Source of the DNA: Burkholderiaceae bacterium
Lineage (GTDB): Bacteria; Pseudomonadota; Gammaproteobacteria; Burkholderiales; Burkholderiaceae
DNA length: 64,000 nucleotides
Direction of reading: 5' to 3'
Assembly: GCA_947447945.1 (NCBI GenBank)
Contig: CANFLR010000004.1
Location: 1 to 64,000, forward strand
The notes below the pieces were generated by a model that did no database searches, was not told where the DNA came from, and was given only the letters and a program-made list of their open reading frames with translations. Positions 55,528 to 64,000 of this stretch are shown in pieces. The position numbers and the translations under genes are program-made. Position 1 is the stretch's first letter. Every line of letters begins with the position of its first letter.

Positions 55528-55556
55528 AAGCGGCTCTCTAAAAAGCCGCTTTTTTC
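55528..55556 (+). terminator. intrinsic terminator after rpmF
   Basis: AAGCGGCT pairs with AGCCGCTT around an 8-nt loop, followed by TTTTT. It ends 34 nt before the plsX ATG, so plsX depends on partial read-through or on a promoter within the hairpin region. Confidence 0.85.
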
Positions 55557-55590
55557 TTGGATACAACCACTTGCAGCAATTCCTGATTTT

Positions 55591-56604
55591 ATGAGCGTCA
55601 CCCTCGCAATCGATGCCATGGGCGGAGATCATGGAATTGTTATCACAGTTCCAGCTTGCTGCGATTTCCTTGAAAAACATGCGGACGTCAAGATTGCCTT
55701 GGTGGGTAATCCAGAATCCATTCAACAGGCCTTAAACAAGTTCCCGAATGCTCCGCTTGAGCGCATTCAGATTATTGGCGCAACGGAAGTCGTTTTGATG
55801 GATGACCCAATCGAGATTGCCTTACGTCGCAAAAAAGATTCTTCGATGCGCGTGGCAATTGAGTTAGTTAAAGAAGGTGCCGCAGATGCAGTGATCTCTT
55901 CAGGCAATACCGGCGCCTTGATGGCGATTTCAAGATACGTCCTCAAAACCTTGGATGGAGTTGACCGTCCTGCAATTGCCACGGCAATTCCAAATGAGTT
56001 GGGGCGCGGCACTACGATGTTGGATCTGGGTGCTAATGCAGATTGCGAGCCCATGCACTTATTGCAATTTGCTCAGATGGCAAATGTGATGTTGCAGGTG
56101 GTAGATGGAACACAGCATCCCTCAATTGGCCTCCTCAATATTGGGGAAGAGGTTATCAAGGGGAATGAGGTTGTGAAGCAAGCTAGTGAGCTTTTGCGTG
56201 CCAGTAACTTAAATTTTTACGGCAATGTAGAAGGAAATGATATTTTTAAAGGCACCACTGATATTGTGGTGTGCGATGGCTTTGTTGGCAACGTGGTTTT
56301 AAAGGCCAGTGAAGGCTTGGCGAAAATGATGAGTGGCTTAATTCGTCAAGAATTCAATCGCTCATTACTGACCAAGCTCATGGCGCTTTGCTCTATGGTA
56401 CCTTTATTAAGAGTTCGTAAGCGCGTTGATCATCGTCGCTATAACGGTGCTGTATTGTTAGGTTTACGCGGCTGTGTGATTAAGAGTCATGGCTCTGCAG
56501 ATATTTTTGCCTTTGGTTTTGCCTTAGAGCGCGCTTATGAGGCTGCAAAAAATCGCATGGTGGAGAGAATAGCCCAAGCGTTTGTAGCGGAGATGAAGGA
56601 ATGA
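55591..56604 (+). CDS. plsX: phosphate acyltransferase PlsX
   Basis: PlsX makes acyl-phosphate from acyl-ACP, the first step of the PlsX/PlsY phospholipid route. The 337-aa protein shows the family start [25 protein letters not shown] and [18 protein letters not shown]. There is no clear Shine-Dalgarno before the ATG. It overlaps fabH by 4 nt, giving the conserved rpmF-plsX-fabH order. Confidence 0.96.
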   Translation: MSVTLAIDAMGGDHGIVITVPACCDFLEKHADVKIALVGNPESIQQALNKFPNAPLERIQIIGATEVVLMDDPIEIALRRKKDSSMRVAIELVKEGAADAVISSGNTGALMAISRYVLKTLDGVDRPAIATAIPNELGRGTTMLDLGANADCEPMHLLQFAQMANVMLQVVDGTQHPSIGLLNIGEEVIKGNEVVKQASELLRASNLNFYGNVEGNDIFKGTTDIVVCDGFVGNVVLKASEGLAKMMSGLIRQEFNRSLLTKLMALCSMVPLLRVRKRVDHRRYNGAVLLGLRGCVIKSHGSADIFAFGFALERAYEAAKNRMVERIAQAFVAEMKE

Positions 56605-57587
56605 GCATTTTTGCAAGAGTTGCTGGAACCGGTAGTTATTTGCCGGCTTTGCGTTTAACCAACCAAGACTTAGTCGAGCGCTTAGCGAAGACTGGTTTAG
56701 AGACAAGTGATGAATGGATCACTACTCGTAGCGGTATTTCTGCCCGTCACTTTGCTGCTGAAAATGAGCTGACGAGTGATTTGGCTGTGAAGGCTGCTCA
56801 GGCTGCTTTAACGAGTGCCGGAATGACTTCTGAGGATTTGGATTTAATTATTCTTGCCACTTCCACGCCCGATCATTTGGGCGGCTTCCCAAGTACGGCA
56901 TGTGTCGTGCAAGATAAGCTCGGCGCCCATACGGCTTGCGCTGCATTTGATGTGCAGGCGGTGTGTGCTGGATTTACTTATGCGCTTGCCATTGCTGATG
57001 CTTTTATTCGCTGCGGAACTTATAAAAAAGTCTTGGTGCTTGGTGCTGAAACCTTCTCACGTATTTTAGATTTTCAAGATCGCACGACCTGCGTCTTATT
57101 TGGTGATGGCGCGGGCGCAGTCTTACTGGAGGCCTCAAAAGCGCCCGGTATTCTATCGACTGCTTTGCACGCAGATGGCAGTCAGCGCGAAATCTTATGC
57201 GTTCCTGGGAGGTCCGGTAACGGTGCAGTTCACGGCTCTCCTTTTATGACGATGGACGGTCCAGCGGTTTTCAAGTTGGCCGTTAAAGTGTTAGAGCAGG
57301 TTGCCAATGAGGTTTTGGAAAAAGCCGATCTCAAGCCTGAGCAAATCGATTGGTTGGTGCCGCATCAAGCCAATATTCGCATCATGGAGGGCACTGCCCG
57401 CAAAATGGGCATGTCCATGGACAAGGTGATCGTGACTGTTCATGAGCATGGCAATACTTCTGCAGCCTCGATTCCTTTGGCTTTAGACTCGGGTATTCGT
57501 TCTGGTCAAATTCAGCGAGGACAACATCTTTTACTTGAGGGTGTTGGTGGGGGTTTTGCTTGGGGCGCGGTTGCTCTAAAGTATTAA
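56601..57587 (+). CDS. fabH: beta-ketoacyl-ACP synthase III
   Basis: FabH starts type II fatty-acid synthesis by condensing acetyl-CoA with malonyl-ACP. The catalytic Cys is C122 in [13 protein letters not shown]; the His is in [10 protein letters not shown] and the Asn in HGNTSAAS. The length of 328 aa is normal. Translationally coupled to plsX and followed by fabD after 32 nt. Confidence 0.97.
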   Translation: MSIFARVAGTGSYLPALRLTNQDLVERLAKTGLETSDEWITTRSGISARHFAAENELTSDLAVKAAQAALTSAGMTSEDLDLIILATSTPDHLGGFPSTACVVQDKLGAHTACAAFDVQAVCAGFTYALAIADAFIRCGTYKKVLVLGAETFSRILDFQDRTTCVLFGDGAGAVLLEASKAPGILSTALHADGSQREILCVPGRSGNGAVHGSPFMTMDGPAVFKLAVKVLEQVANEVLEKADLKPEQIDWLVPHQANIRIMEGTARKMGMSMDKVIVTVHEHGNTSAASIPLALDSGIRSGQIQRGQHLLLEGVGGGFAWGAVALKY

Positions 57588-57619
57588 GAAATTGATTTAC
57601 TACTAACAAAATTATTCTC

Positions 57620-58555
57620 ATGACAATTGCATTTGTGTTTCCCGGTCAAGGCTCTCAATCTGTAGGGATGTTGAACTCTATTGCCGAGCGCCCAGAGGTA
57701 CGTCTCACTTTGCAGGAAGCATCAGAGGCCTTAGGTGAAGATGTTGCTCAATTAATTGCTCAAGGCCCAGTTGAGACTTTATCGCTTACAACCAATACTC
57801 AACCAGTGATGCTGACTGCAGGCGTGGCTTTTTATCGTGCTTGGTTGGCGGCTGGCGGTCCCACTCCTAAGGTGATGGCTGGCCATAGCTTAGGTGAATA
57901 TTCTGCTTTGGTGGCTGCAGGCGCGATCTCCTTTAAAGATGCTATTCCTCTAGTGCGCTTTCGGGCTCAAGCAATGCAAAGCGCTGTCCCTGTTGGAACG
58001 GGCGGTATGGCTGCAATTTTAGGCTTGGATGCTGTGAGCGTGATTAAAGTGTGTGCAGAAGCTTCTCTTGCCTCGGGTGCCATTGTTGAGGCGGTGAACT
58101 TTAATGCCCCTGGACAGGTGGTGATTGCTGGTGCAAGCGATGCGGTGAGTAAGGCTTGCGAATTACTTAAGACTGCTGGTGCAAAACGCGCTTTACCATT
58201 ACCTGTTTCTGCACCATTCCATTCTTCATTGCTGCAGCCTGCTTCAGAAAAGCTGAAAGTCTATTTAGAAAATATTGAATTTAAAGCACCGACGATTTCT
58301 GTGATCAATAACGTCGATGTGGAAATATTGCATGATCCAGTTGCGATTAAAGATGCATTAGTGCGACAGGCTGCTAAACCAGTACGCTGGCAAGAAACCA
58401 TTCAAGTGATGGCGACCCAAGGGGTTACCCAGGTGCTTGAGTGCGGTCCGGGCAAGGTATTGGCTGGTTTAACCAAGCGGATTAATGATCAATTGACTGG
58501 CGTACCGGTCTTTGATGATGTCAGCTTAAATGAAGCGCTGAGCAGCTTCAAATAA
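57620..58555 (+). CDS. fabD: malonyl-CoA-ACP transacylase
   Basis: FabD loads malonate onto ACP. The nucleophile is S90 in GHSLGEYSALVAAG, with the partner His in SAPFHSSLL and the substrate Arg in RFRAQAMQ. The 311-aa length fits. It is the third gene of the plsX-fabH-fabD-fabG run. Confidence 0.97.
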   Translation: MTIAFVFPGQGSQSVGMLNSIAERPEVRLTLQEASEALGEDVAQLIAQGPVETLSLTTNTQPVMLTAGVAFYRAWLAAGGPTPKVMAGHSLGEYSALVAAGAISFKDAIPLVRFRAQAMQSAVPVGTGGMAAILGLDAVSVIKVCAEASLASGAIVEAVNFNAPGQVVIAGASDAVSKACELLKTAGAKRALPLPVSAPFHSSLLQPASEKLKVYLENIEFKAPTISVINNVDVEILHDPVAIKDALVRQAAKPVRWQETIQVMATQGVTQVLECGPGKVLAGLTKRINDQLTGVPVFDDVSLNEALSSFK

Positions 58556-58583
58556 ATAGTCTTAAAAATAGCGGAAAACCCAT

Positions 58584-59327
58584 ATGAATCTCGACTTAAG
58601 CGGACAAATTGCCTTGGTGACTGGCGCCTCACGTGGAATTGGCCAAGCAATTGCTGATGAATTGGCGAAATGTGGTGCCAAGGTGATTGGCACTGCCACC
58701 TCAGAGAGTGGCGCCAAGGCTATCGATGAACGTTTAAAGTCCTCAGGGGGCGCCGGCAAAGTATTGAATGTCACCACCCCTAATGCCTGCGAAGAGATCA
58801 TTGATTTGATCGTAAAAGAGTATGGTGGAATTCACATTTTGGTGAATAACGCTGGCATCACCCGCGATAATCTCTCCATGCGCATGAAGGGTGATGAATG
58901 GGCCGATGTCATTGATACCAACTTAAATGCAGTATTTCGTTTATCTCAGGCGGTGATGCGCCCAATGATGAAGGCGCGTGGCGGCCGTATTATTAATATC
59001 ACTTCAATCGTCGGTCACATGGGTAACCCTGGGCAGGCAAATTATGCAGCTGCAAAAGCGGGTGTTTCAGGCATGACTCGGGCTTTGGCCCGTGAAATTG
59101 GTAGTCGCAACATCACCGTCAACTGTGTGGCGCCTGGTTTCATTGACACTGATATGACCCGCGCCCTGAGTGAAGAACAGCAAAATGCCCTAAAAGTGAA
59201 CATTCCACTAGCTAGACTGGGTAGCCCAGAGGACGTGGCCCAAGCAGTGGCATTTTTGGCCTCTCCTGCTGCTGGATATATTACGGGTAATACCTTACAC
59301 GTCAATGGTGGCCTTTATTTGGGCTAA
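58584..59327 (+). CDS. fabG: 3-oxoacyl-ACP reductase
   Basis: FabG is the NADPH-dependent SDR reducing beta-ketoacyl-ACP. NADP site TGASRGIGQAIADEL; catalytic Ser in INITSIVGHMGN and Tyr/Lys in YAAAKAG; the C-terminal end TGNTLHVNGGLYLG is typical. 247 aa. It is followed by 101 nt that carry an acpP promoter. Confidence 0.97.
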   Translation: MNLDLSGQIALVTGASRGIGQAIADELAKCGAKVIGTATSESGAKAIDERLKSSGGAGKVLNVTTPNACEEIIDLIVKEYGGIHILVNNAGITRDNLSMRMKGDEWADVIDTNLNAVFRLSQAVMRPMMKARGGRIINITSIVGHMGNPGQANYAAAKAGVSGMTRALAREIGSRNITVNCVAPGFIDTDMTRALSEEQQNALKVNIPLARLGSPEDVAQAVAFLASPAAGYITGNTLHVNGGLYLG

Positions 59328-59383
59328 GGACAAAGTGCAAATTTGTCATTTTTTGAAGGATTTTCTAGTTTGCCCCGCCAAGC

Positions 59384-59392
59384 TGATAAAAT
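59384..59392 (+). promoter_or_regulatory. extended -10 promoter for acpP
   Basis: TGaTAAAAT is an extended -10 with one mismatch, 36 nt before the acpP ATG. A separate promoter agrees with the high acpP expression known in E. coli. Confidence 0.45.
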
Positions 59393-59428
59393 CCTTTCAT
59401 CGTTTTTTTACAACCCCTGGGGGACTTA

Positions 59429-59668
59429 ATGGATAACATCGAACAACGCGTTAAGAAAATCGTCGCTGAGCAATTGGGCGTCGCTGAAGGAGATATCAAA
59501 AATGAATCTTCTTTTGTGAATGACCTGGGCGCTGACTCTCTTGACACTGTTGAGCTTGTAATGGCTTTGGAAGATGAATTTGGCATCGAAATTCCAGATG
59601 AGGAAGCTGAAAAAATTACCACTGTTCAGCTCGCGATCGACTTCGCTAAATCTAAAGCTCAGGGTTAA
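59429..59668 (+). CDS. acpP: acyl carrier protein
   Basis: ACP carries acyl chains on a phosphopantetheine attached to S37 in the DSL motif ([16 protein letters not shown]). The 79-aa acidic protein has the four-helix pattern and normal length. GGGGGAC upstream gives a strong Shine-Dalgarno. It lies between fabG and fabF. Confidence 0.98.
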   Translation: MDNIEQRVKKIVAEQLGVAEGDIKNESSFVNDLGADSLDTVELVMALEDEFGIEIPDEEAEKITTVQLAIDFAKSKAQG

Positions 59669-59700
59669 TTCCTGACTTTAGTGAACACTTAGCAATTACT

Positions 59701-60948
59701 GTGTCAGCATTAAATGGCCGACGCCGGGTTGTAGTCACCGGCTTAGGTCTCATCTCACCTGTTGGAAATTCAGTTGATGTAGCTTGGGCCAATGTCCTTG
59801 CGGGCAAGTCCGGTATTGCTACCATCACCAAATTTGATCACGCTCCCCTGAGTGTGCATTTTGCTGGAGAGGTGAAGGACTTTAACGTCGAAGAATATGT
59901 TTCCGCCAAAGAGGCGCGCCACATGGATACTTTTATCCATTACGGCATTGCCGCTGGTACACAAGCGATACGGGACAGTGGTATTGCGGTAACAGAGGAG
60001 AATGCCGAGCGCATTGGCGTGATGGTGGGGTCTGGTATTGGTGGTCTTCCTATGATCGAAGAAACTGGTGCTGAGCTATTAGCCCGCGGACCGCGCCGCA
60101 TTTCCCCATTTTTTGTGCCTGGTTCAATCATCAATATGATTTCTGGGCATCTGAGTATTTTATTTGGCCTAAAAGGGCCAAACGTCGCTGCGGTGACAGC
60201 TTGCACCACAGGCTTGCATAGCATTGGCTTGGCTGCTCGCTTAATTCAGTACGGTGACGCAGATGTCATGGTTGCCGGTGGAGCTGAGTCAACAATTTCT
60301 GCTTTAGGTGTTGGTGGTTTTGCTTCAGCGCGCGCACTATCTACCCGCAATGATGATCCTGCAACTGCGTCACGTCCATGGGATAAAGACCGTGATGGTT
60401 TTGTACTCGGAGAAGGCGCTGGTGTCGTCGTGATTGAAGAGTATGAGCATGCAAAAGCGCGAGGCGCCAAGATTTATTGTGAGCTCTTAGGCTTTGGCAT
60501 GAGTGGTGATGCGTATCACATGACCGCGCCAAATATGGATGGCCCACGTCGTTGCATGGTCAATGCCATGCGTGATGCTGGTTTAAATGCTGACCAAATT
60601 CAGTACATTAATGCGCACGGTACTTCTACGCCGCTAGGGGATAAGAATGAGACCGGCGCTATTAAGGCCGCTTTAGGTGATCAAGCCAAGAAGGTCTTAA
60701 TTAATTCCACCAAGTCCATGACCGGACATCTTTTAGGTGGCGCAGGGGGTTTAGAGTCTGTTTTCACGATTTTGGCTCTACACCATCAAAAATCTCCACC
60801 AACCATCAATATCTTCAATCAAGACCCTGAATGCGATTTGGACTACTGCGCCAATACTGCTAGGGATGTGAAGATTGATCATGCCGTGAAAAACAATTTT
60901 GGCTTTGGGGGTACTAACGGTACCTTGATTTTTGGCAAACTAGCCTAA
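59701..60948 (+). CDS. fabF: beta-ketoacyl-ACP synthase II
   Basis: FabF elongates acyl-ACPs with malonyl-ACP. The catalytic triad is visible: C168 in [10 protein letters not shown], His in [11 protein letters not shown] and His in [13 protein letters not shown]. The start is GTG (59701), 32 nt after acpP. The 415-aa length is normal. Downstream, degQ follows directly, without the rpoE-rseA-rseB genes that occupy this position in many relatives. Confidence 0.97.
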   Translation: MSALNGRRRVVVTGLGLISPVGNSVDVAWANVLAGKSGIATITKFDHAPLSVHFAGEVKDFNVEEYVSAKEARHMDTFIHYGIAAGTQAIRDSGIAVTEENAERIGVMVGSGIGGLPMIEETGAELLARGPRRISPFFVPGSIINMISGHLSILFGLKGPNVAAVTACTTGLHSIGLAARLIQYGDADVMVAGGAESTISALGVGGFASARALSTRNDDPATASRPWDKDRDGFVLGEGAGVVVIEEYEHAKARGAKIYCELLGFGMSGDAYHMTAPNMDGPRRCMVNAMRDAGLNADQIQYINAHGTSTPLGDKNETGAIKAALGDQAKKVLINSTKSMTGHLLGGAGGLESVFTILALHHQKSPPTINIFNQDPECDLDYCANTARDVKIDHAVKNNFGFGGTNGTLIFGKLA

Positions 60949-61020
60949 TATTCTTAGTAGCTTTCCAAGCAATTCATTCACCACCTTATTCATTGGTTTT
61001 TACCAAGCAGGATTTGCATC

Positions 61021-62472
61021 ATGAAAAAATACTTTATTGTGCTTTTGGCTATTTTTAGCTTTGGGCAACTATCTTTTGTTCCTAATGTATCTGCGCAAAC
61101 GCCCCGCATGAGCATTCCAGATTTTGCAGATTTGGTTGAGCGTGCTAGTCCTGCGGTAGTGAACATACGAACCACAGAAAAAGTGGCAACACAGCAGTCT
61201 CAAGGCGGAATTCCCGGTCTTCCAGATGATCAGGCAGAATTTTTTCGCCGCTTCTTTGGGGTTCCTTTCCCCGGAATGCCAAGCACTCCAAAGCAGCCAC
61301 AAGCAAATCCTGGAAAACCCCAAGAACTCGATCGCGGTGTTGGGTCTGGCTTCATTCTCGAAAGTAACGGCTTAATTCTGACAAATGCTCATGTTGTCGA
61401 AGGGGCAACGACAATTTATGTCACCCTCACTGATAAGCGGGAGTTCAAGGCAAAGCTTTTGGGCATGGATAAGCGCACAGATGTCGCGGTTCTGAAAATT
61501 GAGGCGCGCGATTTACCTAAATTACCAGTAGGCGACTCTTCTAAAGTGAGGGTTGGTGAATGGGTTCTGGCGATTGGCTCACCCTTTGGCCTTGAAAATA
61601 CTGTGACCGCTGGAATTGTGTCGGCCAAGAGCCGTGATACCGGCGACTACTTGCCATTTATCCAGACTGACGTTGCTGTCAACCCCGGTAATTCAGGGGG
61701 GCCTTTATTAAATACTGCCGGTCAGGTCATTGGTATTAATTCTCAAATTTTTAGCCGCTCTGGAGGCTATATGGGCATTTCATTTGCCATTCCAATGGAT
61801 GAGGTGATGCGCGTTGCCGATCAATTGCGATCTAACGGCAGAATGGTGCGGGGTCGAATTGGAGTGGCTTTGGGTGACATGACCAAAGAAGTTGCTGAGA
61901 GCCTTGGTTTAGGCAAGCCCCGTGGTGCTTATGTGCGTAATGTTGAGCCAGGTGCTCCAGCGGCAAATGGCGGCATTGAGGCGGGCGATGTCATTTTGAA
62001 CTTCAATGGTCATGACATCTCAAAATCAACTGATTTGCCAAGGATTGTGGGTGAAACAAAGCCAGGAACTACTGCAACGGTACAAGTTTGGCGTAAGGGT
62101 GCCGCCAAAGAGCTTGCTGTTGTGGTTGCTGACGGTGAAGCATCATCTGTTGCGCGGGCTAAAAAGCCTGAAGGCTCCGGATTCAATAGCGGTAATGCCA
62201 ATGCTTTTGGAGTTATGGTGAGCGAGGTATCCGATGCAAAGCAAAAGGAGTTAAATATCCATGGTGGTGTTGAGGTTACTAGCCTGAATGAGGGGTCTTT
62301 AGCCCGCGCAGGGGTTCGTGCTGGCGATATCATTATTCGCATAGGGGACGCTGATATTACTGGGGTAAAGCAGTTTGAAGCCCTTGTTAAAGGACTGGAT
62401 GCCAATAAGTCTGTCCCGGTTTTTGTGCGTCGGGCAGATAGCACCTTAGTGATACCAGTCAGGCCTAAATAA
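61021..62472 (+). CDS. periplasmic serine endoprotease DegQ/MucD (Do family)
   Basis: A trypsin-like HtrA protease and chaperone of 483 aa. A signal peptide (KKYFIVLLAIFSFGQLSFVPNVSA) precedes the catalytic triad H124 (TNAHVVEGA), D154 (KRTDVAVLKI) and S225 (NPGNSGGPLL). Two PDZ domains follow: about 275-365 (RGAYVRNVEPGAPAANGGI) and 390-480 (GGVEVTSLNEGSLARAGVR). The loop between His and signal region is rich in Phe/Pro (FFRRFFGVPFPGMP), as in MucD/DegQ. GCAGGA lies upstream of the ATG. It precedes lepA, the usual order. Confidence 0.93.
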   Translation: MKKYFIVLLAIFSFGQLSFVPNVSAQTPRMSIPDFADLVERASPAVVNIRTTEKVATQQSQGGIPGLPDDQAEFFRRFFGVPFPGMPSTPKQPQANPGKPQELDRGVGSGFILESNGLILTNAHVVEGATTIYVTLTDKREFKAKLLGMDKRTDVAVLKIEARDLPKLPVGDSSKVRVGEWVLAIGSPFGLENTVTAGIVSAKSRDTGDYLPFIQTDVAVNPGNSGGPLLNTAGQVIGINSQIFSRSGGYMGISFAIPMDEVMRVADQLRSNGRMVRGRIGVALGDMTKEVAESLGLGKPRGAYVRNVEPGAPAANGGIEAGDVILNFNGHDISKSTDLPRIVGETKPGTTATVQVWRKGAAKELAVVVADGEASSVARAKKPEGSGFNSGNANAFGVMVSEVSDAKQKELNIHGGVEVTSLNEGSLARAGVRAGDIIIRIGDADITGVKQFEALVKGLDANKSVPVFVRRADSTLVIPVRPK

Positions 62473-62499
62473 GCCTTTCTGGGCTAAAAAATAGGGTTC

Positions 62500-62516
62500 G
62501 GCGCCAGTTTGGCGCC
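62500..62516. repeat. GC-rich inverted repeat between degQ and lepA
   Basis: GGCGCC-agttt-GGCGCC can fold into a 6-bp stem with a 5-nt loop, 27 nt after the degQ stop. A second hairpin (CGCATCA-ttg-TGGTGCG, 62552-62568) follows, and GGCGT (62579-62583) can pair with ACGCC directly before the lepA ATG. The 135-nt gap is therefore structured; no T-run follows the first stem. Confidence 0.4.
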
Positions 62517-62607
62517 ACCCATTACAATCCCATTAAGACGACTTTTTGCAGCGCATCATTGTGGTGCGTTCTGACAAGGCGTTTTTTGAATGACCAAATA
62601 AGACGCC

Positions 62608-64000
62608 ATGGATTTAATCCGCAATTTTTCTATCATCGCCCATATCGATCACGGTAAATCAACGCTTGCAGATCGGATTATTCAGTTGTGTGGCGGACTT
62701 TCTGATCGGGAAATGGAAGCCCAAGTTCTCGATTCTATGGATATCGAGCGTGAGCGTGGGATCACCATCAAAGCTCAAACAGCGGCGCTCAATTACAAAG
62801 CTAAAGACGGTAAGATTTACAACATCAATTTAATTGATACCCCAGGGCATGTAGACTTTTCTTATGAAGTCAGTCGATCACTTTCTGCTTGTGAAGGCGC
62901 CTTATTGGTGGTCGATGCAAGTCAGGGTGTAGAAGCGCAAACCGTTGCCAATTGCTACACCGCAATTGAACTTGGCGTTGAAGTTGTGCCCGTGCTCAAC
63001 AAGATTGATTTGCCACAAGCCGATCCTGAGCGTGCAAAACAAGAAATTGAGGACGTCATTGGTATTGATGCTAGTGATGCCATCACCTGTTCCGCAAAGA
63101 CGGGTTTAGGTGTTCCAGAAGTTATTGAAGAGATGATTCGTCGCATTCCGCCTCCAAAGGGAAGTGCCAGTGATCCCTTACAAGCCTTGATCATCGATTC
63201 TTGGTTTGATAACTATGTCGGTGTTGTGATGTTGATTCGGGTAGTGAATGGCACCTTGAAACCCAAAGATAAGATTGTGCTGATGGCTAATGGCTCAACA
63301 CACTTAGTTGAGCATGTCGGCGTCTTTAGTCCGAAGTCTGTGGATCGCCCTGAACTCTCAGCTGGTCAAGTGGGTTTTGTGATTGCTGGCATTAAAGAGC
63401 TCAAAGCGGCAAAAGTAGGTGATACCGTAACCCATGCACCCGGTCAACAAGGGCGCATTCCAGCGGCTTTACCCTTACCTGGCTTTAAAGAAGTGAAGTC
63501 GCAGGTCTTTGCAGGTCTCTATCCCGTAGAGGCTAGTGAATATGATCAGTTGCGTGAATCTCTAGAAAAACTGAAGCTGAACGATGCATCACTGTTGTAT
63601 GAGCCTGAGGTGTCGCAAGCATTAGGGTTCGGATTTCGGTGCGGCTTCTTAGGTCTGCTGCATATGGAGATCGTCCAAGAGCGTTTAGAGCGCCAGTACG
63701 ATATGAATCTGATCACTACAGCGCCTACTGTAGTCTATCAAGTTCAGCAATCGGATGGCACTATGTTGATGGTAGATAACCCATCGAAGATGCCAGAGCC
63801 CAGTAAAATTGCCACTATTCTCGAGCCGATTGTGACGGTCAATTTGTATATGCCTCAAGAGTATGTTGGTTCAATCATTACCTTATGTGTCGGTAAGCGA
63901 GGCATCCAGACTGATATGAATTACTTAGGTCGCCAAGTAAAACTCACTTACGAGTTGCCGATGGCTGAAATTGTGATGGATTTTTTTGATCGTATGAAAT
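62608..64000 (+). CDS. lepA: elongation factor 4 (LepA), 3'-truncated by window edge
   Basis: LepA is a translational GTPase that acts on stalled or pre-translocated ribosomes. It has no in-window stop, hence it is missing from the ORF track; about 464 of the usual ~600 codons are present. G motifs: AHIDHGKST (G1), RGITI (G2), DTPGHVDF (G3), NKID (G4) and SAKTG (G5), followed by domain II ([16 protein letters not shown]) and the EF4-specific [18 protein letters not shown]. The ATG at 62608 has no clear Shine-Dalgarno. Confidence 0.97.
   Translation, partial: MDLIRNFSIIAHIDHGKSTLADRIIQLCGGLSDREMEAQVLDSMDIERERGITIKAQTAALNYKAKDGKIYNINLIDTPGHVDFSYEVSRSLSACEGALLVVDASQGVEAQTVANCYTAIELGVEVVPVLNKIDLPQADPERAKQEIEDVIGIDASDAITCSAKTGLGVPEVIEEMIRRIPPPKGSASDPLQALIIDSWFDNYVGVVMLIRVVNGTLKPKDKIVLMANGSTHLVEHVGVFSPKSVDRPELSAGQVGFVIAGIKELKAAKVGDTVTHAPGQQGRIPAALPLPGFKEVKSQVFAGLYPVEASEYDQLRESLEKLKLNDASLLYEPEVSQALGFGFRCGFLGLLHMEIVQERLERQYDMNLITTAPTVVYQVQQSDGTMLMVDNPSKMPEPSKIATILEPIVTVNLYMPQEYVGSIITLCVGKRGIQTDMNYLGRQVKLTYELPMAEIVMDFFDRMK

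Noticed and set aside
62590-62601. Three-codon upstream ORF (ATG ACC AAA TAA) before lepA
   Set aside because: It ends 6 nt before the lepA ATG and could in principle matter, but such a short ORF arises easily by chance and has no Shine-Dalgarno.
1-64000. CRISPR array, insertion sequence, prophage, tRNA or rRNA genes
   Set aside because: No regularly spaced direct repeats, transposase or integrase ORFs, or tRNA T-loop patterns were noticed. A tRNAscan and IS search would be needed to exclude them formally.

Overview
The window is chromosomal DNA of a free-living betaproteobacterium, most likely Polynucleobacter or a close relative in Burkholderiaceae. I infer this from protein sequence character, moderate GC, and gene-order blocks typical of Burkholderiales (gyrA-serC-pheA-tyrA-aroA-cmk-rpsA-ihfB-lapB; ugd-hldA-hldD-cysM; rpmF-plsX-fabH-fabD-fabG-acpP-fabF-degQ-lepA). 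Genes are tightly packed with many 1-4 nt overlaps. I see no insertion sequence, prophage, CRISPR array, tRNA or rRNA, and no clear pseudogene. The two edge genes, gyrA and lepA, are cut by the window.

Layout. 1-10.6 kb: the gyrA 3' part, then serine/aromatic amino-acid synthesis (serC, pheA, hisC, tyrA, aroA), cmk and rpsA. 10.6-17.3 kb: ihfB, lapB, nucleotide-sugar and heptose genes for LPS (ugd, hldA, hldD), a ComEA-like secreted protein, and cysM. 17.3-24.8 kb: mltB (minus strand), then an AcuC-like deacetylase, an AMP-forming acyl-CoA synthetase, etfBA and a DmdC-like acyl-CoA dehydrogenase, which together look like an acyl-CoA oxidation module. 24.8-28.3 kb: a small membrane protein and a META lipoprotein, then the rpsP-rimM-trmD-rplS operon. 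28.3-32.2 kb: a Nudix hydrolase, a CobD/CbiB-like protein, rsgA and an M48 CAAX-type protease.

32.3-36.1 kb is the most accessory-looking part: two different MmgE/PrpD proteins behind a Bug (TctC) substrate-binding protein. 36.2-44.3 kb: orn, mog, pmbA, an orphan Tat-exported TRAP binding protein, folA/thyA, a ferredoxin reductase and ferredoxin, and a 2-hydroxyacid dehydrogenase. 44-50.5 kb: molybdenum cofactor genes (moeA, mobA, moaA) downstream of rne, which has a leader of about 370 nt. 50.5-55.5 kb: rluC, a HAD phosphatase, an S49 peptidase, an RsmI-like methyltransferase, maf, yceD and rpmF (too short for the ORF track). 55.6-64 kb: the fatty-acid synthesis operon, degQ and lepA.

Most of the window is ordinary core genome, and I do not see a clearly new multi-gene system. 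The points most worth checking are: the deacetylase next to an acyl-CoA synthetase that carries a PX4GK acetylation-type lysine; the paired MmgE/PrpD proteins with a Bug protein; several genes whose -10-like hexamer lies 6 nt before the ATG with no Shine-Dalgarno (possible leaderless mRNAs); structured leaders before rne, rpsA, rpsP and comEA; and the apparent absence of lapA and of rpoE-rseAB from loci where relatives usually carry them.
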